A stretch of 64,000 nucleotides of DNA, from assembly GCF_914767665.1 (NCBI RefSeq), contig NC_059501.1:34448501-34512500 (forward strand), read 5' to 3'. This document shows positions 11,402-22,142 of this stretch, piece by piece (the first letter of the stretch is position 1; each line of letters opens with the position of its first letter). Under the pieces are notes generated by a model. That model worked only from the letters and a program-made list of their open reading frames with translations. It did not search any database and was not told where the DNA came from. This stretch comes from Harmonia axyridis. Its lineage: Eukaryota; Arthropoda; Insecta; Coleoptera; Coccinellidae. Both the position numbers and the translations under genes were made by a program.

Positions 11402-12859
11402 CTTCGTACACCGTACAAAGTTTGGTCATCGCAGGAGCGCCAAAGGAGAAATGAATATGTGAAAAAGCCCGTAGTGGTAATCCCTTTTAAACTCAAAGTT
11501 GAATGGTGCCAAGAATAAAAATTTAATTTCTAGATAAGTGCTCGAATTAGCTTAATCAGAATAGCAAAAACAAATAGTGGCATTTCTAACTACTAAGGCA
11601 CTATAGGACAAACCGAACCGAATAAATTAGTGAAAATATTTTTTATGTTCACCTATTTTGGCGTACCTTTCTAAAAATGTGGATACAGTTCTAGAACAAA
11701 AAAAATAGTATCTAATCTATTGAAAGTAACAAATAATATTTCATACGCGATTTCGCTTCTACCATTATTTCCCTAATGTTATTGTAAAATTATATTTTAC
11801 AGGGTGAGTCTTTGTCTTGTACATAGGTATATATTATTTCAACCAAAGATAATTCAGAAAAATTCATACCATCAAAAACTGCCTACACGGAATCAATACA
11901 TTTCGAACGTATAATAAGAAACTGAATACAATAGGTATGTATTTACCGTAATGTTCTCGTTCTCGATCCAATAATATCTGAGTTTTTGAAAGACATTCAA
12001 ATATAAGAATCACATACTCTGTATATCCATGGTTATTTAAAGGCATTAGTTTGACACTATCATTATCAACAATTCGTTATCTTTATGTTATTATTTTTCA
12101 GACTCTTGTATTTACATTTTTCATCAAAAATTATTTGCAAAACTAATACTACAAAAATTTCCAATTGTCTGAAGCTTCGCAAATGCTAAGCGATGATAAA
12201 TTATTCACTTTCAAACGCCTAAATTAGTTACCGACGGCACCAATAGAGTCTTTTCAATTGCACACGAAATAAAACCCGAAAATAAGAAAATTTCGATATA
12301 TGTACATATTTATTAACAAGTTTACTTATTTACATGAAATTTATGCGTATATAGTAGCCTTAAGAAGTGCTAAAGATAAAATTGATCCACTTCTTGAAGC
12401 TGGCGTTCACCTATAGAGGGTTTTGTGATTGTAAAAATGTTCACATTGGATCTTAAAAAAGAAGCATTCGCATCCAAGTCCAGGACCACGAAAAGTGTTG
12501 TCGATTAAACCAAACAGAAAAAGTCCCCACTGGCCGTACATGCTCTCACCGACGCTCACCACATCTTATCCACAAAGACAGAAATTCTCTAAAATGATAA
12601 GTTCTATTACCCGAGAATGAAGCCATCAGAACAAATAAACATTCGAATAATCACATAAAAGATGAAAGAACAATATTTCATAGCGCCTGACTACCAGCAA
12701 TAGACACTCAAAGTAAACCTGTCCGAAGTAGATGGGATCAACTACTTGGCTCTTGACATTCAGTGAAATGAATGTTCATGTTGACCCTTCTGATGTGTCA
12801 ACTAATTCTCTCATTTCTACATAATCGCTAGTTTGGAGTAAAAATCTCCAAAACAATAT
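11402..12859. other. Homeobox-gene intron, nothing firm
   Basis: AT-rich. The part after about 12340 has somewhat higher GC and may belong to the decayed LINE that follows, but no protein motif could be read. Confidence 0.35.
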
Positions 12860-13187
12860 ATGACCCTAGAGATATCGAAGCCGAAGTCACCCAAAACAGT
12901 GTGATGTCTCCTCTTCTATATTGCTGATATCTCCAAGTCTGATCGAACTTCTCTAGCCACATATGCAGATGACACTACTATCACAGCCCGGTCAAAATTA
13001 TCCCGATTGGCGAATACTTTCAAGACGACCTAAGTCGTTTGGAAGAATGGTACAACAAATGGCTAATCAAAGTGAACCCAGAAAAGAGCGTTGCTCTTTT
13101 CTCAACACTGGGATTCGTCAAAACGTTAGGCTGCGCCCTAATGTAAGAACATTATATCTGCTAAGAATCCAAAGACCAAAGTAAAAT
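12860..13187 (+). pseudogene. Broken reverse-transcriptase fragment of a LINE (first copy)
   Basis: Across frames the text reads IEAEVTQNSVMSPLLY-like (about 12876), then ATYADDTTITARSKLS (about 12959), then a segment like EEWYNKWLIKVNPEKS (about 13030), ending KTKVKYL (about 13187). This is the normal order of motifs around the reverse transcriptase active site of jockey-like non-LTR elements. Frameshifts and stops separate the pieces, so it is dead. Confidence 0.75.
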
Positions 13188-13990
13188 ACTTGGATCGTAA
13201 ATTTAGAGTGAATATAGATAGTACCAGGTCGACGACTAGAGACATTGAAGCCGGAGTTCCCCAAGGATCGCTGATAGGACCGCTGCTGTTCGACTTATAC
13301 ATGGCAAACATACCAGAACTAAATAGATGCAAGATAGCTAAGTTTGCGGATGACACCGCTATTTACTATCACAGTAGAATGCCCAAAACAATTACTAGGC
13401 AGTTAAAGATACTCTTAGATAAACTGATGGAATACTTCAAGAAATGGAGATTCAAAGTTAATACATCGAAAACAGTTGCAATATACTTTGGAGAAACAAC
13501 TATAAAGAAAGAGAAAGCAGGAAACGTCAAAATAGAGAATCAGACGATATAATGGAAAAAGGAAGCAAAAGATCCGTGAATAATTCTAGATGGAAGAATG
13601 AACTATAACAAACAGATGGAAGAAAACAGAAAAAAGGCAAGGCAATTGCATGGAGACTGTACCTCCTGCTCAGTCCAAAAAGCAAACTTAGAAAACAAGA
13701 TGAAAATAATAAACATAGTGCTAATAACTAATACCAAGCATTACGTATGCAGGAGTAACCTGGTATAATACGAAAGACAACAATAAAGATCAGTGCAAAT
13801 TATACTCAATACAGTAATTAAAACAGCGGTTGGCTCCCATGGTATATAAGCCACCAACAAATCAAAGAATATTTAAAAATTGAAACTATTGAGGAAATAG
13901 TTAACAAACAAAGAAAGAAGACAATAGAAAAGCGGAAAGAGCATGAGAATAATGAATTAAGAAAGATACTACAAATCAAAATAAGAATAA
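13188..13990 (+). pseudogene. Second jockey-like reverse-transcriptase fragment
   Basis: Open at 13190-13552: DIEAGVPQGSLIGPLLFDLY, then KFADDTAIYYHS and EYFKKWRFKVNTSKTVAIYF. The GVPQGS and FADD motifs are the palm active site of non-LTR reverse transcriptase. After the stop, the remnant continues in broken frames (LDGRMNYNKQ about 13588; VGSPWYISHQQIKEYLK about 13829), matching the C-terminal PWYV..L.I.E region of jockey elements. The order YADD, KYL, then GVPQGS and FADD again shows two copies placed head to tail. Confidence 0.8.
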
Positions 13991-14164
13991 CAGATAAGAG
14001 GAAATACCTCTTTCAAAGAACCAAATATAAGAAAAAAGGACATGCAGTAGGTAGAACAGTCTCCCGCAATTAGGCAACAGTAGAAAATCGGAGAAATTGA
14101 AGTAGAGGCGTAGGGAATAAATTTCCAGTCCTTATAAAAAAAGAAGACCTGAGAGAAAAAAACA

Positions 14165-14460
14165 CTTGGTAGTAATCTTGGATAAGAAGCTAACATTCGA
14201 TCATTTCAACTACTACGACGTCCGGAAAGATATAAAATGGTGCTTGCCAAATTATTTTCGCTGCTCTGTCATCGTAGTAAAGCAACATGTCCGTTCATAA
14301 CAAGTTGATCTTATATATAATTATTGTCCATCCCACTGTACCTTACGTTTGAAGATGTTTGGCTTCCACGCCCTCCGCAACTAAGTTCAAGAAGTTACAA
14401 ATCATCAAAAATAAATTCGTCAGGACCTATTTCAACGCGCCCTGGTTTTCAACTTACTAG
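14165..14460 (+). pseudogene. C-terminal remnant of a jockey-like LINE ORF2
   Basis: Readable pieces are VVILDKKLTFDHF (about 14170) and ATKFKKLQIIKNKFVRTYFN followed by APWF (about 14378-14450). They match the region after the reverse transcriptase in jockey-type ORF2. Stops and shifts interrupt it. The stretch to about 14770 may hold further tail sequence (ERRNHPNRLFRE), but this is weak. Confidence 0.65.
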
Positions 14461-14770
14461 CAATGCCCAGCTTCATTGTGGGGCGAACCAACCTCAATTG
14501 AAAAAATATTTTCGTAAAAACGCTCTCATAACTTTTGGAAAGAAGAAATCACCCAAACCGATTATTCAGAGAATCCCCCAAGTACGACGAATCTTCCTCC
14601 AGATACAAGTGTCCAAAACTTGTACTTCAAATCCCAATCCAAAAAGGCTTATGTATCCTTTATAAAAATCCAAAGGTGACAGACAATCCCATTTTTTGTC
14701 ATTTAACCTCACAGGTCAGGATAAAGAATTCTGTAACCATGACCAACACTCTTCGACCATTCTTGATGTA

Positions 14771-16235
14771 GTTCGTCCATGAGGATTCCTCCTACAAAAA
14801 AAAATCGACATTCAGTTCGAGGAGAAATCTAGCGTTGAGAGGGGTCTATACCGTTTCAGCGATCAGTTCAAAAATTAGTAGATACTCTTTTTTACACTAG
14901 GATTCATCGATTTATATGAGGTTTTACTATTATTCATTTTTTGAAGAGTTCGTCATTGCGGAAAATCCTTATTTATTAATTTTTCTGAAATGGAAAAAAG
15001 AAGAATTAGATTAATTCTTGCATGTGGTTGAAAAGGACGGTAAATCTGGGGAACGTTTGGGATTGCATCACTAATCAAGAAAAGTGGTGGGATCTCAAAA
15101 ACGCCGAGGAGAAAGGAGTAGTTGAACTTTGTCAGATCACGAGAAAGCCGCGTAGTCTAGACCCCTCTTACGTTATAACCTAGAAACCTCTGAAGATGCG
15201 GCTAAACGGCTAAAAAGCCTATGATTTTTCAACCCTATTTAACAGTCCGGTCTTAAAAGCTTTCGATATTTTAATAATAGAAGTCGTTGCTACGCTTATC
15301 CTCAAAACAATTGTCTTCAATCGGCAAAATATGCTAAACATTGTTGATACTTAAAATTATACTATTTGATGTTATTTGATCAACTGCCTTTATTGTACCA
15401 GCTCAGATAACTAGTTTCAATGTTTGAGAATTTAATTCCTTACCAATAGCTATGTTCGGGATATATTGTGATGGAAAAAAAATTTTAAAAAATTTAATGT
15501 TGTTGATTAATTTATTAGAGGCCCAAATTAGAAAAAAAAATTGGATCAATGATGAAAATCATGAAGGTGTAATCTAATAATGAATGTGAACAAGTTAACA
15601 ATGATAAATCATCACTTTTTTACTCCTGTAATGACAAGGAAAATATTGACTAGTTAGTGAATAAATATATGATGATTATTTAAGACTGATTTGGTTCATC
15701 CTGATGAAAATCCATTGCTGGGACACCATTACATCCCATCCTTACTTGGGCAATAAAATCACTTTCAGAATATTCAATTACGTCCCGAGTTCCCCTTCTA
15801 AACAGCAATAACGATATCACAGAAAAAGTAGCTGAGGGGGTGAATAATTCAATAGGAAAACGGGTGGATGAGCGATTATACTCAACTATTCATTATGTTG
15901 TCCGATAATTCTACTTTCCCTCATCGTCGTTGTCCTTTTGTTGAAAACGTTGATGTATTACCTATTAGAGACCCCTCCATTCGAAATGTAATCGTTAATT
16001 CAATTAGGTTTATCAAAATATTATTTGTATTCGATACCTCTTAGTATCGTGATACAGTAGGTTGAAGGCTAATTTGAGTGCAATCCAATTATAATTCAAT
16101 TTACAATGGGGGTTTCAATACAATTCATTTGCTCATGCATATCGTTGTGGACTTTTTTTTTTAATGAGTTAGTTAAATGATTTATTTATTCTTTCGAATT
16201 GTTGATTAGATTCGAATAATGATAACCATAATTTT
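14771..16235. other. Homeobox-gene intron, nothing recognised
   Basis: AT-rich; no domain, tRNA, tandem array or long palindrome was seen. Confidence 0.4.
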
Positions 16236-17080
16236 AATAATACATTGAAGTTGACAGATAGATATTTAAGGAGTTTTTTTAACCCAAAATATAAGATGTC
16301 CGATTCTATTGCATTCTATGTTATGTCACATATTCACTTTTGAATTAGAATTCAATGAATGCAATTCTTCAATACGAATGAAAATGATACAAACACAGTG
16401 CAGTGGTGCAGCCAGTATTTGGCTTTACGGGGGTGATGAAATAAACAATTCATAATGATAAAACAGAGATACAAAAAATAAGCAAATTGATGAAAAACAG
16501 ATTAAACGAACTATGAATGAACAGAAGAATTCGTTACCAATAAATCTTGTAACTTTCATGTCTGGAAATAAGAATTGTTGATAATATTTCTGGGGGGCGG
16601 TGGAATTAGTGCAGTGATTTTGTAATTTTATTGATACCAATAGTTTTGATATTATTAATCTTCAAATAAATACATTGAAGTTGAAAGACAGTTATTTATG
16701 GATTTTTTTGACCCAAAAAAGTCCCATTTTTCAACTGCATTCTAATTATGTCACATATTCATTTCTGAATTAGAATTCAATAAATTAAATTCCATTCATA
16801 TAAATGAAAACAATACAAACACAATGCAGCCAGTATTTGGCTTTACGGGGGGTGATGAACTAAACAATTCATAATTATGAAACAGATGTACAAAAATAAA
16901 AAAATTTATGAAGAAAAGATGAAATGAACGATGAATGAACAAAAAAATTCGTTACTAATTAATCTTCTTATTCAGAAATATAAATTTCATGCCTGGAAAT
17001 TGGAAGTGTTAAATTGTTGATAATATTTGGGAGGTGCGTTTTACTGCATTGATTTTTTTAATTTTTGCAATAAATTGCAA
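16236..17080. repeat. Tandem duplication of a ~420-bp unit (two diverged copies)
   Basis: The unit 16236-16655 begins AATACATTGAAGTTGA and is followed by a second copy from about 16660 beginning AATACATTGAAGTTGAAAGA. Both contain TATGTCACATATTCA, GCAGCCAGTATTTGGCTTTA, CGGGGGTGATGAA-like text, ACAATTCATAAT and TTGTTGATAATATTT, in the same order. The copies differ by many substitutions and small indels, so the duplication is not recent. No coding content. Confidence 0.8.
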
Positions 17081-18634
17081 ATCACTGAAATTAACTCCTT
17101 GAAATGTAGATTTGTTTTTATTTTAAATTCAAAGAATCAAATGTCGTGTTTTTGAAGCAAGTTACTAATTACTATTAAATAGAAATTTTATTTACAGAAA
17201 AATCAAAAAAATTAAATTCAATTTTTTTTGAAGATATACTAAACTGAATTTCAAAATTGCATTTAGGTGAACAAATTCCAATTTCCATTTATTATTCAAT
17301 TTATTCTGTGTTCGGTATATTCATATTCAAAACTACCTAAGTACCACAAAATTGTGTTTGATATCATGAATTATTATGATTAACTATGAATTAGTAACGA
17401 CTGAATCAATTTACCATTTGTAAAAACAAAATAATAACTAGAAATAATTTTTTTAATATTCATCTCATTTCATTGAGTCGTAGATAGGTTGGAGGTAAAA
17501 TATTTCTTAGTTTTATCACTCAAATCTTCTACACTGAATCTGAGATCATTGAAGAACGACATTTAAATCGTAAGATTCGTAAGGGAATAGGAATTGGGAT
17601 GTTTTGTATGTCAGTGAAATATGTTTACGAAAGCACTCTTTTCGAATGAAAATTTTCAAACCTCAAATTTCACCTACGTTATTTCAATCGACTTTTTATA
17701 TCACAAAAAAAAACTGGAGTAAAACTCTATTGAACTATAAATTCCATTTCTTCAAAATTTATCCATACCTACTCATAATATAATCAGAATTCGACATATT
17801 ACAAAGTTAAATGTTTCAAAATTAGTCATGATACACTTGTTCATATATTTATTCAACAAAAAATGTTTCAAATATTCCCTGAAACCGAAATGATATTATG
17901 TCGCTTCATAGAAATTTTCGAGAGACAGTGGAAAATTTATTCAATTTATTATTACAATAAGAATAATAAGGATAATTACAATTACTAAAATTATACAATT
18001 ACCCTTAAACCTCTTAGCACACTGGGCCTCTTTTTCGTGTTTTTCTGATCCTGACTTCCGGCCCGTACTTAAAATGCGTATGCTTTCCGATATTCTGAGC
18101 GCTCGTTCACCGAACAAATAGCTCTACAATTTCGTCACAATGTTTGTAATGTTAGAACTTGTGCCGGGAATGTTCTCAAACGCTAATTTCCAGCTCACTG
18201 ATGATGATTTCTTGGTCAAATTCGAGGATTTCCGTCCGTCTAGCTGGACGAAAAATCTAAAAAATTGAAAATTTTCAGTTCGGATCTCGAATGAAGCGCT
18301 TGAATCTAGGTCTTTCCGAGAGTTATCGTCTTTACGGACAAACGGCAAACTTCACGGACAGAATTGAATTTGAAGAATAATTTGTCATCAGTGAGTTGAA
18401 TTTTATCGTTTTGAGACCATTCTTTGAAACTACTGACACTGCCAGTCAATAGAGGTTTTGTTTTTATTTATGTCTTAATTCCTCCCTTGGAGACCACAAA
18501 CACATATGTACTTATATTGCTATAGTCTCGAGAGTGCTCGAAAGAGCCTTACTTGACGGCTGCGTTTTCCTAAGTTTTCACCTACAGTTAAAAAAATCAC
18601 AATAAGACAGATTCTAATTTCAATTTTATTCCAG
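17081..18634. other. End of the homeobox-gene intron
   Basis: AT-rich up to about 18000, then a more balanced stretch. The segment near 18484-18560 (CTTGGAGACCACA...) resembles 43458-43520 and is probably a dispersed repeat. The intron ends with a pyrimidine-rich tract and CCAG at 18631-18634. Confidence 0.45.
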
Positions 18635-19113
18635 GTTCAGATAACGATGACGACCTTGATGACACACAAAACTCTGATGGACCTTGCGAGAGCTCAAACT
18701 CAGCCAAAGCAAGAAGAAGAAGAACAGCCTTCACTAGTGAACAGCTACTGGAACTAGAAAGAGAGTTTCATGCTAAAAAGTACTTGTCACTAACCGAGCG
18801 TAGTCAGATTGCATCAGCACTGAGATTGAGCGAGGTCCAAGTCAAAATTTGGTTCCAAAACAGAAGAGCCAAGTGGAAAAGAGTGAAAGCTGGTCTTGGA
18901 GCAGGTCCACACCAGGCCAAAAATGGACAAAATAAGAGCAAATTGGTGGTACCCATACCGGTACATGTTAACAGATTTGCAGTAAGGAGTCAACACCAGC
19001 AACTGGAGAGGGCGTTGGGAGATTTAGCAAGTAGGGTACTGGCAAGCCATGCGTCATTACGAGCAGGATTAGAACTTCACCATGGGTATCACCCGCCAGG
19101 TCCTCCACATTGA
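18635..19113 (+). CDS. unpg: unplugged/Gbx-type homeobox protein, exon 2 with homeodomain
   Basis: Encodes residues 91-249. An acidic linker (SDNDDDLDDTQNSDG) precedes the homeodomain at residues 116-175. It starts RRRRTAFTSEQLLELEREF and has helix 3 SEVQVKIWFQNRRAKWKRVK, with the invariant Trp48, Phe49, Asn51 and Arg53. The sequence KKYLSLTERSQIA is characteristic of the Gbx/unplugged family; the assignment is from memory of that family, not a search. The C-terminal part (GAGPHQAKNGQNKSK, then VVPIPVHVNRF) is conserved in style with Gbx. The frame ends at TGA 19111-19113. Gbx proteins are nuclear DNA-binding regulators; unplugged acts in neural and tracheal patterning in Drosophila. The acceptor is at 18633-18634. 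Confidence 0.93.
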
Positions 19114-20568
19114 TAGTGACTGATCAAACCCGAAATTAGTGAGCCCCTGGAGTGCATTCATACTGAAAGGAAGTGTATTGCCGGAATGGATGACGTAATC
19201 AAAAGTTTCAAATTGTGAATAATATAATCTATTATTATTCAATCTGTACATACTTATATAAGGGATCGTTTTGATATCAATTATTGAAACAACACTGAAA
19301 TGCAACATAAATATTTTTCTGGCAATTCAAAAAATAAGAAGCTTCTGATCCTCAGATGCATCACGAAATTTTACTTGATTATTTCAACAGAATTATGTGT
19401 ATTCAATATCAGATTGAACTTAGATATGACTTCGTGCAATAGATTTTAGAATTATTAATGATTGCACTCATTATACCACTTCAAATTTAAATAACAATGC
19501 TGTAAATATATTGTATGATAAAAATTATTGAGATATAAGTAGTTAATTTTATTTTTGTTAATTTTACCTGATCCCCTTTGAGCCTTGTCATTTAGCATTG
19601 ATTAGTTCATTCTTAGAACAGAATTCAAAGACAAATAAGACTGGAAATATCTGTCTATTTTCAGGTGTGAATAAGTAGCAACTTAAGTAATAACTAATAC
19701 CTGAAACTTAACATTATAGAAAATTGTTTTAAAATAATATCTAAACAATAGACGTACTTAAACTCAATCAGCCAAACTGATAACGAAGGCAACATAGTTT
19801 AATCTTTAATTTTTATGAGATGCCATAATCTATTTTATGAAACTTCCATCTCCAACCTATATGGGAAAGTGATAAAATAATGAAGAATAATAACTTTCAA
19901 AACAAAACACTAATATTCTCATGCAAATTGAAGAAAAATTCTGCCTAGGGGGATTTTCAAATCCCTAAATTCTAAATGTATATTTTGACAGTTCATCTCA
20001 AGTTTTTTTGTAACTTGCTCAATCGATAAAATATTGACCAAAAAATCTGTCTTGAATAACCAGTGCCGTTTTATCCTCTGAGCTCAAAATTTCTAGTTGT
20101 AACTTTCGATAGTTGAAGATAGAGTACATTTTTCATAGAGGGAACACATGTAGAATTGCATGTGTAGCATTTGCTGAAAACAACCTGCTTCAAAGATAGT
20201 AAGAAATTGATTATAAAAAATTATGATTAATTTAAAACGATTATAAGTAACCTTTGAGATTGTTCTTCCATGTAGGTTAGTTATTATTTGGACATTGCGA
20301 ATAACTCTATAATCAGATAAATTAAGGAGGAAAAAACCAATTACCTTTCGGAAGTAATAAAATTCTCTACCAAATAATAATTTCTGCTATTCATTTCGAA
20401 ATCTTATTAAAAAAAATTATTAATTTTAAAGTAATTAGGTTTTTTCACAGATCCCTTTAATTTATGACATATCGAAATATCTCAAAAACGGTAGATTTTA
20501 AATATATAAAACTTCGCACAAACTTGGATTCACTTATTTCATGCATTTTGAATTTTCAATAAAAAACA
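19114..20568 (+). other. 3' UTR of the homeobox gene and intergenic DNA
   Basis: AT-rich sequence after the stop. The end of the 3' UTR cannot be fixed: no clear AATAAA with downstream GT-rich element was identified. No other coding signature. Confidence 0.4.
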
Positions 20569-20760
20569 GGGTGTTCCATAAGAAAAAACATATGTTCGCC
20601 CATTTACACTATTTTTGGTGCACTCAGTATTTCCAAACAATTTTAGAACGTAGCTCTAAGAGAATCTAATGATACGTCGAAAAAACTTCGCAAATTTCAG
20701 CTCTTCTTAACCGTAATAGAGCGTCAAGTCAATGATGGAACTGGCGTATATATAGGTTTG
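20569..20760. repeat. Dispersed repeat with an ACAGGGTGTTCC end
   Basis: Starts ACAGGGTGTTCCATAA and continues with TTTCCAAACAATTT, AGCTCTAA and GTCGAAAAAAC, then ends near TATATA. The same words in the same order occur at 33329-33540, so this is a repeat family. Both copies lack coding capacity. Confidence 0.7.
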
Positions 20761-20987
20761 AAAAATATATGCGGAAATATATGGTATTCAACTTTATTCT
20801 AGATTCGCGTTACAGCTGTGCTAGAGAGTACACGTGTGCATCAACGAGTTCAATTATCTCTCCAACACTCATCTGTTTCAACGTATGTAAACAAATTATT
20901 TTTATTCATAAAATTAGGTGAAAAATTATTTCACTGAAATTGTTAAAATACGATAAAGTTGTCCCCCGGACAACTAAAAAATAAAAT

Positions 20988-22142
20988 ATGAGCCAATCTC
21001 AGCCTACAGCAGGAACGAAAAAAATGGACCATTCTTGGCAAACAGTCAAAAAACGAAAACGTTCATGCATCTCACCAGAGATTATCGAAAATCCGTCAAC
21101 CAGTACGCAAAATAGATTTCAGTATCTCAACAATGATTCAAATGATATGAATACAGCCGAAACATCTGAAGGAATCTCCAAACCACCACCAATTTTTATA
21201 CATGGTGTCACAAATTATTATGAAATGAATAAAATACTATCTAGTGCCATAGCCAACGAACAGTACTATTCAAAAACTCTGTCTAACAACATCGTTAAGA
21301 TAAATGTAAACGTGCCGGAAACATACAGAAGTTTAGTTCGATTTTTAAAAGAGCAAGATATTATATATCACACATACCAAGTCAAGCAGGACAGAGCTTA
21401 TAGAATTGTTATCCGACATTTACATTCCACCGTACCCACTGATGAAATCAAACAGGAAATTGAAAAAACAGGCCACAAAGTTAGAAATATTATGAATATT
21501 AGAGACAGAATATCGAAACTACCGCTTCCCTTATTCTATGTAGATCTAGAGCCCAAAGACAATAACAAAGATATTTACAAATTACAATACATATCAAACA
21601 TGAAAATAACTATAGAACCACCAAGGAAAAAAAGAGAGATTATACAGTGTACCCGATGCCAAGAATATGGACATTCAAAAAGCTACTGCAATAGGCCATT
21701 TATGTGTGTCAAATGTGGCAACCAACATGACTCTAAGACATGTGCAAAACCGAGAACAACTCCAGCTAAATGTGCATTATGTGAAGGTGATCATCCAGCG
21801 AATTATAAAGGATGCCAAGTATACAAACTTCTATCTAAACCGAAGAACCAAAATCCCAAGACAACACAACAGTTGAGGAAAGAAACAAATCAAGAATGTA
21901 ATCACACATACGATCAGCAAACCTACATTCCATATACACAAACGGCAACAGGAAGAACATATTCTCAAGTACTGCAAAAACAAAAAGAACAGCCTATTAT
22001 GCAGAGCACCGAATCGGAATCCATGAAATCAATGATGGAAAGCTTTCTATCAGACCTCAAATACATGATTTCTCAGATGATGAATCAAAATCAGACCATA
22101 CTCAATCTTTTAACAACTCTTGTGAACTTAAAAAATGGCTAA
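20988..22142 (+). CDS. Jockey-type LINE ORF1 (Gag-like RNA-binding protein)
   Basis: 384 residues. The central part holds the PRE_C2HC-like region usual in jockey Gag proteins. The zinc knuckles follow from residue 221: CTRCQEYGHSKSYC, then CVKCGNQHDSKTC, then CALCEGDHPANYKGC near residue 280. These bind element RNA to form the ribonucleoprotein. The N terminus is basic (VKKRKRSC) and the C terminus is Gln/Met rich. The stop overlaps the ORF2 start in ATGGCTAA, an 8-nt overlap in another frame, which suggests that ORF2 is made by termination-reinitiation or a similar coupling (inference). Confidence 0.9.
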   Translation: MSQSQPTAGTKKMDHSWQTVKKRKRSCISPEIIENPSTSTQNRFQYLNNDSNDMNTAETSEGISKPPPIFIHGVTNYYEMNKILSSAIANEQYYSKTLSNNIVKINVNVPETYRSLVRFLKEQDIIYHTYQVKQDRAYRIVIRHLHSTVPTDEIKQEIEKTGHKVRNIMNIRDRISKLPLPLFYVDLEPKDNNKDIYKLQYISNMKITIEPPRKKREIIQCTRCQEYGHSKSYCNRPFMCVKCGNQHDSKTCAKPRTTPAKCALCEGDHPANYKGCQVYKLLSKPKNQNPKTTQQLRKETNQECNHTYDQQTYIPYTQTATGRTYSQVLQKQKEQPIMQSTESESMKSMMESFLSDLKYMISQMMNQNQTILNLLTTLVNLKNG

